A stretch of DNA of 64,000 nucleotides from Anaerolineae bacterium. GTDB lineage: Bacteria; Chloroflexota; Anaerolineae; Aggregatilineales; UBA2796. Where the stretch lies: contig JAHBVK010000012.1 in assembly GCA_019637555.1 (NCBI GenBank), forward strand, positions 58,431 to 122,430, read 5' to 3'. Positions within the stretch are counted from its first letter, which is position 1. The number at the start of each line of letters is the position of its first letter. The notes below the pieces were generated by a model. It did not search any database, was not told the DNA's origin, and worked only from the letters and a program-made list of their open reading frames with translations. Shown one piece after another: positions 8,572 to 16,874 of this stretch. The position numbers were made by a program, and so were the translations under genes.

Positions 8572-9388
8572 TCTGCCTCCAAATCAGCAGATACCGGAAC
8601 AGCCCGATCCGCAAGTGGAAGCACTACTACATGATGTCGCCCAGCGCTATCACTATCTAGATACACCGGATATTGCGGGAGCAGTGCGCCAACGCCTGAA
8701 TTCTAAACAACAAACGATCTGGCGTCCGAATATGGCGCTGAGAGTCGTACTGTTAGTCTTGATCATCGGACTGCTCACGATCATCTTCGTACCGCAAGTG
8801 CGGGCGTTCGTGCTGGAAGTGCTGCGGATCGGTAACATCACGATCATTCGAGAGACACCCACTTCAACACAGGCACCAACGCTAAATCCAACTGAGACGC
8901 GCACGCCGCGACCAACAGCTCCCCCGACGGCGACACCGCTGCCATCCGTACTATCGCTGTCGGGTGAAACGACGCTTGAGGAGTTGCAAGCACAGGTGAA
9001 TTTCCCGATTCCGCTGCCTCGCTATCCTGCCGATCTTGGTGTGCCGGATCGCATCTATCGAACTAAGCTACAAGGGTTATTGGTCACACTGGTGTGGCTC
9101 GATGACTCGTCATCTGATAGCGTGCGGCTGGTGCTGGAAATCCTCGATCCCTCAGCTTATGCCGCCAAGAATTATCCCTTCGGTGATGAGCAAGCCGTCA
9201 AGGTGAATGGGCAAGAAGGCTTGTGGATCAGCAGCGTACACCAGATCGCTTACTTCGCGGGCAGCAGTCAGCTTGTCCGTACTGTTGACGCCAACGTATT
9301 GCTATGGAGCGTAGGACGGCTGACTTACCGCCTCGAAAGCAAGGTGCCGCTAGAAGAAGCCCTCAAGATCGCGGAATCGCTGGAATAG
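8558..9388 (+). CDS. Putative membrane anti-sigma factor with extracytoplasmic sensor domain
   Basis: The 276-residue protein has a cytoplasmic N-terminus of about 62 residues with no zinc-binding HxxxCxxC. One membrane helix follows (about 63-85, RVVLLVLIIGLLTIIFVP), then a TP-rich stalk and a C-terminal domain (about 140-276). That domain ends VGRLTYRLESKVPLEEALKIAESL, which resembles DUF4367-type domains of extracytoplasmic regulators. Its 14-base overlap with the preceding ECF gene implies translational coupling and a partner role. Anti-sigma function is inferred from context and topology, not from a conserved anti-sigma motif. Confidence 0.65.
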   Translation: MNSNNLPPNQQIPEQPDPQVEALLHDVAQRYHYLDTPDIAGAVRQRLNSKQQTIWRPNMALRVVLLVLIIGLLTIIFVPQVRAFVLEVLRIGNITIIRETPTSTQAPTLNPTETRTPRPTAPPTATPLPSVLSLSGETTLEELQAQVNFPIPLPRYPADLGVPDRIYRTKLQGLLVTLVWLDDSSSDSVRLVLEILDPSAYAAKNYPFGDEQAVKVNGQEGLWISSVHQIAYFAGSSQLVRTVDANVLLWSVGRLTYRLESKVPLEEALKIAESLE

Positions 9389-9497
9389 CGAAGAAATATC
9401 TCGCAGTAGATGCACGTCCAACATTTGTTACAGACGCGCTCTGCTCGATAGAGTTATAATCATATTGATTTGAGAAATTCAGAAGGGTTAAACCTGA

Positions 9498-10553
9498 ATG
9501 GCGAACAATCCTCAACACGATGCGGTGATGAAAGCACTGAGCACCGTCATCGAACCCGAACTACACCGCGATATTGTGTCGCTCAACATGGTGCGTAACC
9601 TAAGCATCGAAGATGGCGTGGTGAAGTTTACTTTTATGCTGACCACGCCCGCCTGTCCACTGAAGGATGTGATGTTCAAAGCGGCGCAGTTTGCCGTCAA
9701 GAAAGTGCCGGGAATCCGCGATCTCGATGTGAAGTGGGATGCCGAAGTGCCTACGGATCGCCGCGTACATGGACGACTGAACATCAACCTGCGTAACATC
9801 ATCGCCGTCGGAAGTGGCAAAGGTGGCGTCGGCAAGACCAGCGTATCGGTTAACCTCGCCGTTTCGCTGGCGATGGAAGGGGCGCGCGTCGGCTTAATGG
9901 ATGCCGACATCCTGACGCCGAACGTGCCGATCATGCTCGGCTTGACGCACGGACGCCCCAAGGTGATCGATAACAAGATGATCCCCTTTGAGGTCTATGG
10001 CATCAAGGCGATCAGCATGGGCTTCCTGACCGATCCAGAAAAGCCGCTGATCCTGCGCGGACCGATGCTGCACAGCGCGATCCGGCAGTTCTTCCAAGAT
10101 GTGCAATGGGGCGATCTTGACTACATGATCGTCGATCTGCCTCCCGGCACTGGTGATGCCCCACTGAGTCTGGCGCAGTCCGTGCCGCTGAGTGGTGCGG
10201 TGATCGTCTCGCAGCCGCAAGAAGTAGCGGTGGGCGATGCGCTCCGCAGTATCAATATGTATGAGGAACTCAACGTGCCGATCATCGGCGTGGTGGAGAA
10301 CATGGCGGGTGACTTGTTCGGCAGCGGTGGCGGCGAAAAGCTGGCGAAGCAGAAGAACGTGCCCTTCTTGGGACGCATCCCACTAGAAGCCGATGTACGC
10401 AAAGGCGGCGATCAAGGGCGTCCGGTGGTCAACAGCGCACCGGATACCGAGGCGGCGAAGGCATTCCGCCAACTGTCCCGCGATGTCGCTGCGCGTGTCA
10501 GTGTGCTGCAATTCCAGACCGCCGATGTGATCCCCCTCAACATCATCGGCTAG
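9498..10553 (+). CDS. Mrp/ApbC/NBP35-family P-loop ATPase lacking the CxxC motif
   Basis: The 351-residue product is a two-domain Mrp protein that normally carries and inserts Fe-S clusters. Residues 1-90 are a MIP18/DUF59 domain (VSLNMVRNLSIEDG, then TTPACPLKD). Residues 100-340 are a deviant Walker ATPase with GSGKGGVGKTSVSVNL (105-120), MDADILTPNVP and DLPPGTGDAPL. The CPxC motif that usually follows VENM and coordinates the bridging cluster is deleted: the sequence runs VVENMAGDLFGSGGGEKLA. Either cluster binding uses other residues or this is a cargo-free variant. A strong terminator follows immediately, so the gene is probably monocistronic. Confidence 0.92.
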   Translation: MANNPQHDAVMKALSTVIEPELHRDIVSLNMVRNLSIEDGVVKFTFMLTTPACPLKDVMFKAAQFAVKKVPGIRDLDVKWDAEVPTDRRVHGRLNINLRNIIAVGSGKGGVGKTSVSVNLAVSLAMEGARVGLMDADILTPNVPIMLGLTHGRPKVIDNKMIPFEVYGIKAISMGFLTDPEKPLILRGPMLHSAIRQFFQDVQWGDLDYMIVDLPPGTGDAPLSLAQSVPLSGAVIVSQPQEVAVGDALRSINMYEELNVPIIGVVENMAGDLFGSGGGEKLAKQKNVPFLGRIPLEADVRKGGDQGRPVVNSAPDTEAAKAFRQLSRDVAARVSVLQFQTADVIPLNIIG

Positions 10554-10576
10554 AAGCGATCAAAGTTAAGTAGTTG

Positions 10577-10612
10577 AATGCCCCGAATCCTATCACTGAT
10601 CGGGGCATTTTT
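10577..10612 (+). terminator. Rho-independent terminator of the Mrp ATPase gene
   Basis: AATGCCCCGA (10577-10586) pairs perfectly with TCGGGGCATT (10600-10609) across a 13-base loop and runs into a T tract (10608-10612). It lies 24 bases after the stop codon. Confidence 0.85.
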
Positions 10613-10614
10613 GT

Positions 10615-10659
10615 GCCTGAAGTTCGCAGGGAATACAGGGCGGTTTCAGGCGCTTTGTT
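10615..10659. repeat. 45-bp hairpin repeat, copy 1
   Basis: This block is identical over 45 bases to 63756-63800. It begins GCCTGAAGTTCGCAGGG and closes on TTCAGGC (10645-10651), so the first 37 bases can form a stem-loop; a CGCTTTGTT tail follows. Less conserved TGGTT-containing sequence follows both copies. It is intergenic, directly behind a terminator. Confidence 0.8.
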
Positions 10660-10706
10660 TGTGATTATTGGAAAATGGTTGAAGAATGGTTAGCATGCAA
10701 ATTCCA

Positions 10707-11975
10707 TTATGATGCTTCTTCATCCACGAAGCGCAACCACGCTGGCGGCTTGGGTAATGGCTGCTGTTCCCAGACGCGACCATTGAGCACAGTTAACGCA
10801 TGCTTGAACTGCCGATCCGCGTGCCTATGTTCGCCATGAACGTCGTAGAGATCGATCCCTTCTGCTACCACATCGAACACCGCAATATCGGCATAAGCAC
10901 CGGGTTTCAACGTGCCGATCTCACCCTCAACGCCTAGCACAGTGGCGGGATGCGCTGTTACCGCTTCGACGATCTGTGGCAGCGACATGCCTAGATGCAG
11001 CATCTTGGTTAGGCAATTGAGTAGATCGAAGGCGGGTTCTCTACCGCCCACAATATCTACTAGCACGCTGCCCGCGTCATCGTCGGGCGCATCGCCGCGT
11101 GAGAGGATTACTTGCGAGTCTTGAACGCGATGACCATACAGCGCCATCCAGTGTAGATCGCTGGAGATGGTGTAGGGCGCGTATCCTTGTGGAATCAACG
11201 CTTCGGCGGAGACGAACGAGAACGATCCCGCCCCGTGCCCGACATCAAGCAGGACGCCGGACTCAACTGCCCGCTTTGCTACCTCGCGGATTTTCCCGTT
11301 ATCTTCAATCAGCCGCATAGTGCGCCCGTTATAGGCGTGAGTCAGCACGTCGCCAGATTTGAGGAAAGGCAGCACTTCTTCCAGTTCCGGCGGCGCACCG
11401 GAGATGTGCATCATCAGCCTCAAGCCGAGTTCATCCGCTGCCCGTCGCGCTCGTTTGAACGGCGTCAGATCGACTCCGCCACCGCTGCGCCCCGCCCTGA
11501 TTTTGACGCCCGCCACGATGTCGCGGTTCTGGCTGATCGCCCGTTTTAATAGTTCCACGTTGCTGTATTCAGGATTGGTCATCTCGTAGTTGGGACCAAT
11601 CAGACCGATGTAGGAGATGTTGACGAAGGCGAAGGATCGCGCTTGCATCAGCGCCGCCGCCGAATCGCGGAAATCCGCCAATCCCATCGCGCCCGCCGAT
11701 CCCGCGTCTACCCATGTCGTGACGCCTGTCCGCGCACCGATAGCATCCGGTTCGAGTCCCCAGTATGTACCGGGAAGATAGTGCGTATGCAGATCGATGA
11801 AGCCGGGTGCGACGTAGTGACCGCTTACATCGATCACCTGAAACGCCGACTCTGGCGGGATATTCGGCTCAACAGCGGTGATTCGGTTGCGGGTGATGCC
11901 GATGTCCAACCGTCCGCTATAGCCTGCGTTCGGATCGATGACTTCGCCGCCTTTGAGGAGTAGATCGAATGGCAC
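10707..11975 (-). CDS. Amidohydrolase/deacetylase-family metallohydrolase (dihydroorotase-like)
   Basis: The product (about 422 residues) is a TIM-barrel amidohydrolase. It shows the N-terminal beta sandwich strand DLLLKGGEVIDPN, the metal motif PGFIDLHTHYLPGTYWG, GVKIRAG with the candidate carboxylated Lys, later metal His in MMHIS and LTHAYNG, and the C-terminal GTLKPGAYADIAVFD. This pattern fits the EF_0837-like amidohydrolase/deacetylase group, not the pyrimidine enzyme; the substrate is unknown. The GTG at 11975 is preferred over an upstream ATG at 12074 because AAGGA lies 8 bases before it. The upstream extension would also run into the REP-like repeat and matches no family sequence. 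Confidence 0.82.
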   Translation of the reverse strand: MPFDLLLKGGEVIDPNAGYSGRLDIGITRNRITAVEPNIPPESAFQVIDVSGHYVAPGFIDLHTHYLPGTYWGLEPDAIGARTGVTTWVDAGSAGAMGLADFRDSAAALMQARSFAFVNISYIGLIGPNYEMTNPEYSNVELLKRAISQNRDIVAGVKIRAGRSGGGVDLTPFKRARRAADELGLRLMMHISGAPPELEEVLPFLKSGDVLTHAYNGRTMRLIEDNGKIREVAKRAVESGVLLDVGHGAGSFSFVSAEALIPQGYAPYTISSDLHWMALYGHRVQDSQVILSRGDAPDDDAGSVLVDIVGGREPAFDLLNCLTKMLHLGMSLPQIVEAVTAHPATVLGVEGEIGTLKPGAYADIAVFDVVAEGIDLYDVHGEHRHADRQFKHALTVLNGRVWEQQPLPKPPAWLRFVDEEAS

Positions 11976-12076
11976 GGTAGTTTTCCTTGAGAATGTACGA
12001 GGTAATGCGAAATAAGCTGCAGCAGAGAAGTATGTCCAGTTGACTCCTAAACAGCGACAGGTTGATAGCTCCACTT

Positions 12077-12117
12077 AACCCGAGGCTAAAGCCAGCGGGC
12101 TTAATGTGATAAGTGGC
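12077..12117 (+). repeat. Left REP-like inverted repeat of the RAYT element
   Basis: The outer part, AACCCGAGGCTAAAGCCAGC followed by GGGCTT, forms a hairpin of CCCG and GGC with GCC and CGGG around a TAAA loop. The inner part is AATGTGATAAGTGGC. All 41 bases are the exact reverse complement of 12583-12623. The repeat abuts the stop codon of the transposase. Confidence 0.85.
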
Positions 12118-12522
12118 TTAGGCTCGCGGTTCTAGCTGTCTATCAGTTGTATTCATGGTGTGATGTTGCTCCTGATTGCGCACATATTCTACAACTTTGG
12201 CAAGCAGTGACTCCGAAAATGTGAGGACTGAAAACTCCTGTTGCCACGCGAAGGTAGGATCGGCATCCGGCAATTTTGAAGCAACAAAAGAAGAATTTCC
12301 TTTTACTTGCCCCACGAAGTTACTTAGCGCAATCGTAGGCGGTATAGTAATCACTAAATGAAGATGATCTTCCATCCCATTGAGCGCATGAACCAATCCA
12401 TCGAGCCGTTCGCACTTCGCCGCAATCGAGCCGAATATCGCATCACGGTTAGAGGCAATGATAAAAGGCAGCCGATGTTTGGTAGTCCATACTACATGAT
12501 AGAACAGCCGATACCACGTCAT
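12118..12522 (-). CDS. Y1 (REP-associated/IS200-like) tyrosine transposase
   Basis: The 134-residue product is a single-domain HUH/Y1 nuclease. It begins TWYRLFYHVVWTTKHRLPF, carries the metal-binding HUH motif as DHLHLVITIPP, and has the nucleophile Tyr in VVEYVRNQEQHH. The length is typical of IS200/IS605 TnpA and RAYT proteins. Such enzymes cut and join single-stranded DNA at hairpins, and perfect inverted hairpin repeats flank the gene, so the target is probably those repeats (inference). The reading frame is intact, so recent activity is possible. No TnpB or IscB partner is present. Confidence 0.85.
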   Translation of the reverse strand: MTWYRLFYHVVWTTKHRLPFIIASNRDAIFGSIAAKCERLDGLVHALNGMEDHLHLVITIPPTIALSNFVGQVKGNSSFVASKLPDADPTFAWQQEFSVLTFSESLLAKVVEYVRNQEQHHTMNTTDRQLEPRA

Positions 12523-12582
12523 CTAGCTATTTCCCTATCGCTGCTATCTGACCAAAGTTTCTTTTGATAACGCCTAGCCGCT

Positions 12583-12623
12583 GCCACTTATCACATTAAG
12601 CCCGCTGGCTTTAGCCTCGGGTT
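12583..12623 (-). repeat. Right REP-like inverted repeat of the RAYT element
   Basis: This is the exact inverse of 12077-12117. Its outer half overlaps the 3' end of meaB and encodes the last residues (ETRG) and the TAA stop of that gene. Confidence 0.85.
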
Positions 12624-13639
12624 TCAGCCGATTCCGCCGATCTTGCCAACAGTGTAGCTATCACCTCTCCCGGCGACTCGCGCTTATCCACGATCTGCTG
12701 CACCAGCGCCGCGATCTGCGCCCGTCCGACCTGAGCGATCAGTCGTTGCAACAGCACCTCACGTAAGCGATCTTCCAGTTCCAGCGTGATCCGCGCCTGC
12801 TCACGGTATTTCAGTACCCCAGTTTCGATCAGATACTGGCGATGTTTTTCTAGCTTATGCGCTAGATCAGCAATGCCCTCATCTTTGTCGTCGGAGGCTA
12901 CCGTCTGCACAATCGGCGGAATCCACGCGGCAAACTCATCGACAGGTGCGGCGGAGTCCACCTTCATCTGCCTGCCGTGATGCGCCACCCGTTCGGCGCG
13001 ATGACCGAGATCGAGCATTGCTCGCAGCGCCCGCACCGTCGCCTCGACGCCCGGACGATCCGCTTTGTTGACCACCAGAATATCGGCGATCTCCAAAATG
13101 CCAGCCTTGATCGCCTGCACGTCGTCGCCCATGCCCGGCGCTTCGACTACCAGCGTGGTCTGCGCCAGCCGCGCCACATCGACCTCGCTCTGACCAGCGC
13201 CCACTGTCTCGATCATAATCAGATCGTAGCCAGCGGCATCAAAGACTCGCACCAGATCGGCCGTCGCCCGCGCGATCCCGCCAAGACTGCCACGAGTTGC
13301 CATACTGCGGACAAACGCGCCGGGATCGCCGGACAGATCGCGCATACGGATGCGATCACCGAGCAGCGCCCCACCCGTGAAGGGACTGGTCGGATCGACG
13401 GCGAGGATCGCTACCGTGCGATTCTGAACGCGGTAATGCTTTGCCAGAGCGTTGACCAGCGTGCTTTTGCCCGTCCCCGGTGCGCCTGTGATCCCAACGA
13501 TATGCGCCTTGCCTGTATACGGATACAGTTCGTTCAGTTCGGCAACGGCTTGATCGTTTTCCACGCGGGTGAGCAAGCGCGCCAGTTCCCGCCGACTGCC
13601 GCGAATCCGAGCTAGGAGTTCAGATGAGGAAGCGGTCAC
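12611..13639 (-). CDS. meaB: Methylmalonyl-CoA mutase-associated GTPase MeaB (ArgK family)
   Basis: MeaB is a G3E-family GTPase that protects and reloads adenosylcobalamin on methylmalonyl-CoA mutase. The 342-residue product has Walker [44 protein letters not shown] and the NKAD specificity motif, with a C-terminal helical dimerisation arm. The start is a GTG overlapping the stop of the B12-subunit gene (GTGA), which implies translational coupling. The last residues and stop come from the right REP-like repeat of the transposase element, so the native C-terminus was probably replaced by insertion. The core is intact and activity is likely kept. Confidence 0.95.
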   Translation of the reverse strand: MTASSSELLARIRGSRRELARLLTRVENDQAVAELNELYPYTGKAHIVGITGAPGTGKSTLVNALAKHYRVQNRTVAILAVDPTSPFTGGALLGDRIRMRDLSGDPGAFVRSMATRGSLGGIARATADLVRVFDAAGYDLIMIETVGAGQSEVDVARLAQTTLVVEAPGMGDDVQAIKAGILEIADILVVNKADRPGVEATVRALRAMLDLGHRAERVAHHGRQMKVDSAAPVDEFAAWIPPIVQTVASDDKDEGIADLAHKLEKHRQYLIETGVLKYREQARITLELEDRLREVLLQRLIAQVGRAQIAALVQQIVDKRESPGEVIATLLARSAESAETRG

Positions 13640-14046
13640 GCTTTGACCACCTCATGAATGTGCTTGACGATGGCATCGGTGTTTGTGCCGGGACCGAATA
13701 CGCCGCTGACGCCCATCTTCTTCAGTTCCGGCACATCGACATCGGGGATGATTCCGCCGATAAGGATGGGTACGTCGTCAATGCCGTTCTGCTTCATCAG
13801 TTCGATGATGCGCGGGGTGATTGCCATGTGTGCGCCGCTGAGGATACTCAAGCCGATCACGTCTACGTCTTCTTGCAGCGCCGCGTCTACGATCATTTCC
13901 GGTGTTTGCCGCAGTCCGGTGTAGATCACTTCCATGCCCGCATCACGCAGCGCCCTTGCGATCACCTTCGCACCGCGATCATGACCATCGAGTCCCGGTT
14001 TGGCGACCAACACTCGTATTTTCCGACCCTGCGATCCCTCGCCCAT
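13636..14046 (-). CDS. Methylmalonyl-CoA mutase cobalamin-binding subunit
   Basis: From the ATG at 14046 the product is about 136 residues, a stand-alone B12-binding domain of the mutase type. It shows [20 protein letters not shown], where DGHDRG is the D-x-H-x-x-G lower-ligand motif, and then LSILSGAH and [10 protein letters not shown]. The start is supported by AGGA 9 bases upstream; the longer frame from 14124 has no family similarity. It is translationally coupled to meaB. The catalytic TIM-barrel subunit is not in the window, so it must be encoded elsewhere for a working split mutase. Confidence 0.92.
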   Translation of the reverse strand: MGEGSQGRKIRVLVAKPGLDGHDRGAKVIARALRDAGMEVIYTGLRQTPEMIVDAALQEDVDVIGLSILSGAHMAITPRIIELMKQNGIDDVPILIGGIIPDVDVPELKKMGVSGVFGPGTNTDAIVKHIHEVVKA

Positions 14047-14172
14047 AATTTTGTTTCCTGCTAAAGTTCCTGAACTGTTTATACCTATGGCGATTATAAC
14101 AGTAGAACAAGCGTTAGTTAGCAATGATCACGATGAGTGATCCTAGCCTTGATACTGATAGAGGTGAAGCGT

Positions 14173-14856
14173 ATGCCTCACAAAATTAAGATGCTCATTC
14201 TTCTAGGGGTGGCTTGGATGTTGCTTATCTACACAATGGGATATACAGATGACCAATACGCCATAGCTGCACCACTTCAAACCCCCACACTGCAAATTAC
14301 AGCAACACCTAATGTGTTTGCTTGGCATACCTCCGCATGTACAGCGTCGAACTGTTGGGATGGCATCGTGTCGGGCGTGACGATGATTGATCAAGCAGAA
14401 GCACTCTTAGAGGCAAAATACGGACAGGCTAAGGTAATTACTTCAGAGCGTCAAATCCAATGGAATGCGAGGGAAGAAAAACTCGTTCCTCACACTGGAT
14501 GGTTACGAATTACAGATAAAGAGATTGTTTTAGATATTTATGTATTCCTCCAAATGGACAAACTTACAGTAGCTGATCTCATCGCTCAGTACGGAGCACC
14601 CTCTTCTGTCTATGTTGGAACGTTTACGGCGCTATGCGTTGGAGCAGAACTCGCCTTTCCAAACTTGGGAATTCTAGCTTGGCTAAGTCCACTAGAAAAA
14701 TCTATTGGTGTTCAAGCCGACCAATTCTTTCATATGTTGATATTCTCTTCTTTGGAAGATGTCGAGGGTTGGGCTAAGTACGACACCTTAGTGTTAGATT
14801 GGCAAGGCTATGCAGATTACTGTCAGCTTGCGGAAGCAGAACAGGCGAAGCAATAG
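14173..14856 (+). CDS. Secreted or membrane-anchored protein of unknown function
   Basis: The ATG at 14173 follows GAGGTGA with 5-base spacing. It gives 227 residues starting with a signal peptide or anchor (MPHKIKMLILLGVAWMLLIY), then a short TP-rich linker (LQTPTLQITATPN). The mature part contains paired Cys (TSACTASNC) and the phrase WDGIVSGVTMIDQAEALLEAKYG. I do not recognise a named family. The DNA is visibly more AT-rich than its neighbours. It is divergent from the mutase B12-subunit gene and followed closely by the DUF402 gene. Confidence 0.55.
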   Translation: MPHKIKMLILLGVAWMLLIYTMGYTDDQYAIAAPLQTPTLQITATPNVFAWHTSACTASNCWDGIVSGVTMIDQAEALLEAKYGQAKVITSERQIQWNAREEKLVPHTGWLRITDKEIVLDIYVFLQMDKLTVADLIAQYGAPSSVYVGTFTALCVGAELAFPNLGILAWLSPLEKSIGVQADQFFHMLIFSSLEDVEGWAKYDTLVLDWQGYADYCQLAEAEQAKQ

Positions 14857-14881
14857 TCTAGGGAAACTGCAAGAGAGTTCA

Positions 14882-15379
14882 ATGATTACCATCCGTAAAC
14901 TAGATAACAACGGGCGCGAGGTGTTCTCCTATACAGGGGAACTCCTATCACGCGGTGACAACTGGATTCAGGTGGAGGCGTATTTCACCCGCGACGATGT
15001 GGACGATGGCTATGTGGTCTTCCGCAAGGGAGATCGCTACCTTGAGTGGTTCTACGCGGATCGCTGGTACAACATCTTCGAGCTGCACGATGTCAGCGAT
15101 GATCATCTGAAGGGCTGGTACTGCAACATCACGCGCCCCGCGATCATCACCGCCGATTCGGTGTCGTGGAGCGATCTGGCGCTGGACGTGTTCATCTCAC
15201 CTGTTGGTGAAGTGTTGATCGTGGATGAGGATGAGTTCGCGGCGCTACCACTGGATGATTCAATGCGGCGACAAGCGTGGGATGCCGTCGCCGCACTCAA
15301 AGATCAGCTTAACCTCAGAGAATCGCCCTTCGATCAAGTGGGCAAACCCGAAGAACCCGGCAATAAATTACCGGGCTGA
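14882..15379 (+). CDS. DUF402-family protein
   Basis: The roughly 165-residue product shows the DUF402 pattern: an FxxGDRYLEWFYADRWYNIFE stretch (here FRKGDRYLEWFYADRWYNIF), HDVSDDHLKGWYCNITRPA, SWSDLALDVFISPVGEVLIVDEDEF. The family includes nucleoside di/triphosphatases and the FAU-1 RNA-binding protein, so a phosphohydrolase role on nucleotides is plausible but not shown. The ATG at 14882 follows GAGAG. The annotated frame opens further upstream inside the preceding gene, but that extension has no similarity. Confidence 0.85.
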   Translation: MITIRKLDNNGREVFSYTGELLSRGDNWIQVEAYFTRDDVDDGYVVFRKGDRYLEWFYADRWYNIFELHDVSDDHLKGWYCNITRPAIITADSVSWSDLALDVFISPVGEVLIVDEDEFAALPLDDSMRRQAWDAVAALKDQLNLRESPFDQVGKPEEPGNKLPG

Positions 15380-15387
15380 ACGAACGA

Positions 15388-15402
15388 AGTCCCTTCGGGA
15401 CT
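15388..15402. terminator. Small hairpin between convergent genes
   Basis: AGTCCC-TTC-GGGACT lies between the stops of the DUF402 gene and the SH3/glycosidase-like gene. It has no T tract, so it is at best a weak bidirectional terminator. Confidence 0.35.
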
Positions 15403-15413
15403 CAAAGTCCAAG

Positions 15414-16793
15414 TTAGCGCATCACGCGACCCAACGAATCGCAGGCGGGGCAGCCACCACCCGGACGGATGATCGCAAAGCCTGCCTGCGGATCTTCGCC
15501 GTAGTGGGTGAAATCGACGTTGAACACGATCATCAGGCGGACGCGACCAGTAGCAGATGCGCGTACTGCTGCTTGCGCCAACCATGCCGCTTGCTGCGCT
15601 ACCGTGACGTTACCCGCCCACGCGAATCCGCCCGGTAACGGTCCGTAGCCCTCGCCAGTGAGATAGCCGAGTTCGGTGAAGCAGGCTTTCTTGCCACCAA
15701 ATCCGCGTAGGGCGCGGTTCAACATGCTGCTGAAGTAGCGCGTCGGATAGTTATCGCGCGGATCGCCGCTTGCTTGATTGGGGCTGACGATGCCTTCGTT
15801 GTAGTGGACGCCGATGCAATCAGCGTAACGTCCCGCACCAGCAGCAGCCATGCCTGCCATGTAGCGATCATCGTTCCAGACGTGATCCAGACCGAACGCG
15901 CCTTCTGCTCCCGTTGGCGCTGGTGCACCTGTGATCACAATCGTGCCGCGATTGTTGGACTTAATGGCATTGTAGGACTTGGCAAGCAACTGCACATAAA
16001 GCGCCGGATCGATGCTGCCCGTGCGCCACTCGCGGTCAATGTTCATCTCGTTCCAGACTTCGATGGCATCCGCACCCGCGGCAGCTAACTGCCCGACGAA
16101 GCCAGCGTAAGTGTTCTGATAACCCTCATCAGTTACAGCATCCTTGTTGCCGATGACGGAGAGCAGAATCTTGAAGCCGTTGGCGTGCGCCTCGCCGATC
16201 ATGCCGAACGCTCCACCATCGCCTTCGCGCGCCTGCCGCTTGACCCAGCGCATCCCCGCCGTCCGCATGGCGTTGACAGTGTTACCGCTGAGAAAGGCGA
16301 CCTGTCCGCCGAGTTCAAAGCCACCGCTTACGCTGCCGGAAACAATCGGCGCGGGGTTATCGACAGCGGGCACGGCGGTAGCGGGTACACTGGCATCGCC
16401 GCCACCACCAGCATCTGGAGCCGGTGCAGTGGTCGGGGCGGGCGCACCACCAACCACTGTATCCACCACTGGTAAGGCACTTAAGCTGAAACGCGCCCGA
16501 AAGAGCAAGTTCTGTGCCAGCACCCAACCTTGTTGACCAGATTGAGTCTGCACGAACACCCACGCGATCAACTCATCGCGCCCGGTAACGGTCAGCGGGG
16601 TGTTAGACGGCAGTTGAGCGAGAACAGTCGAACGATTATTAGGAGCCGAGCGCAAATTCACGCTGGCAACATTGACGTAAGCATCAGGCTCTTGCGCGGT
16701 CACCGTGACTGGCAGCGTAGCAGCAACGATAGTAATAATGAGCAGCGCAATCAACAGTAAAGGCGCTGTCTTCAAGGCTAGTCGCGTCATCAA
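15414..16793 (-). CDS. Secreted SH3-domain protein with glycoside-hydrolase-like TIM barrel
   Basis: The 459-residue product has an N-terminal signal peptide (to about residue 33). A bacterial SH3 domain covers about 37-100 (VNVASVNLRSAPNNRSTVLAQL through GWVLAQNLL), then an Ala/Pro linker to about 150. The C-terminal barrel covers about 155-459. Two acidic residues stand where clan-A glycosidases carry the acid/base and nucleophile: E249 in IEVWNEMN and E374 in CFTELGYLTG. A cell-wall or exopolysaccharide substrate is plausible because of the SH3 domain, but this is inference. It is not obviously in an operon. Confidence 0.75.
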   Translation of the reverse strand: MMTRLALKTAPLLLIALLIITIVAATLPVTVTAQEPDAYVNVASVNLRSAPNNRSTVLAQLPSNTPLTVTGRDELIAWVFVQTQSGQQGWVLAQNLLFRARFSLSALPVVDTVVGGAPAPTTAPAPDAGGGGDASVPATAVPAVDNPAPIVSGSVSGGFELGGQVAFLSGNTVNAMRTAGMRWVKRQAREGDGGAFGMIGEAHANGFKILLSVIGNKDAVTDEGYQNTYAGFVGQLAAAGADAIEVWNEMNIDREWRTGSIDPALYVQLLAKSYNAIKSNNRGTIVITGAPAPTGAEGAFGLDHVWNDDRYMAGMAAAGAGRYADCIGVHYNEGIVSPNQASGDPRDNYPTRYFSSMLNRALRGFGGKKACFTELGYLTGEGYGPLPGGFAWAGNVTVAQQAAWLAQAAVRASATGRVRLMIVFNVDFTHYGEDPQAGFAIIRPGGGCPACDSLGRVMR

Positions 16794-16874
16794 GTCTTGA
16801 GTCCCCTCGAATTAAATCTTCCGTTAGATGGGCGATCATTCTATCGGCATCGGGGATTCGTGCAACCGCGCTTG

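Larger units (their letters stand above)
12077..12623. mobile_element. RAYT/IS200-type element bounded by 41-bp perfect inverted repeats
   Basis: The 547-bp unit has perfect 41-bp inverted ends (12077-12117 and 12583-12623) enclosing one Y1 transposase gene. Each end can itself fold into a REP-like hairpin. This is the layout of a REP-associated tyrosine transposase with its flanking REPs. It sits between the amidohydrolase gene and the 3' end of meaB. Confidence 0.75.

Noticed and set aside
14047..14172. Cobalamin riboswitch upstream of the mutase B12 subunit
   Set aside because: The 126-base gap between divergent starts is too short, and I see no B12-box-like sequence.
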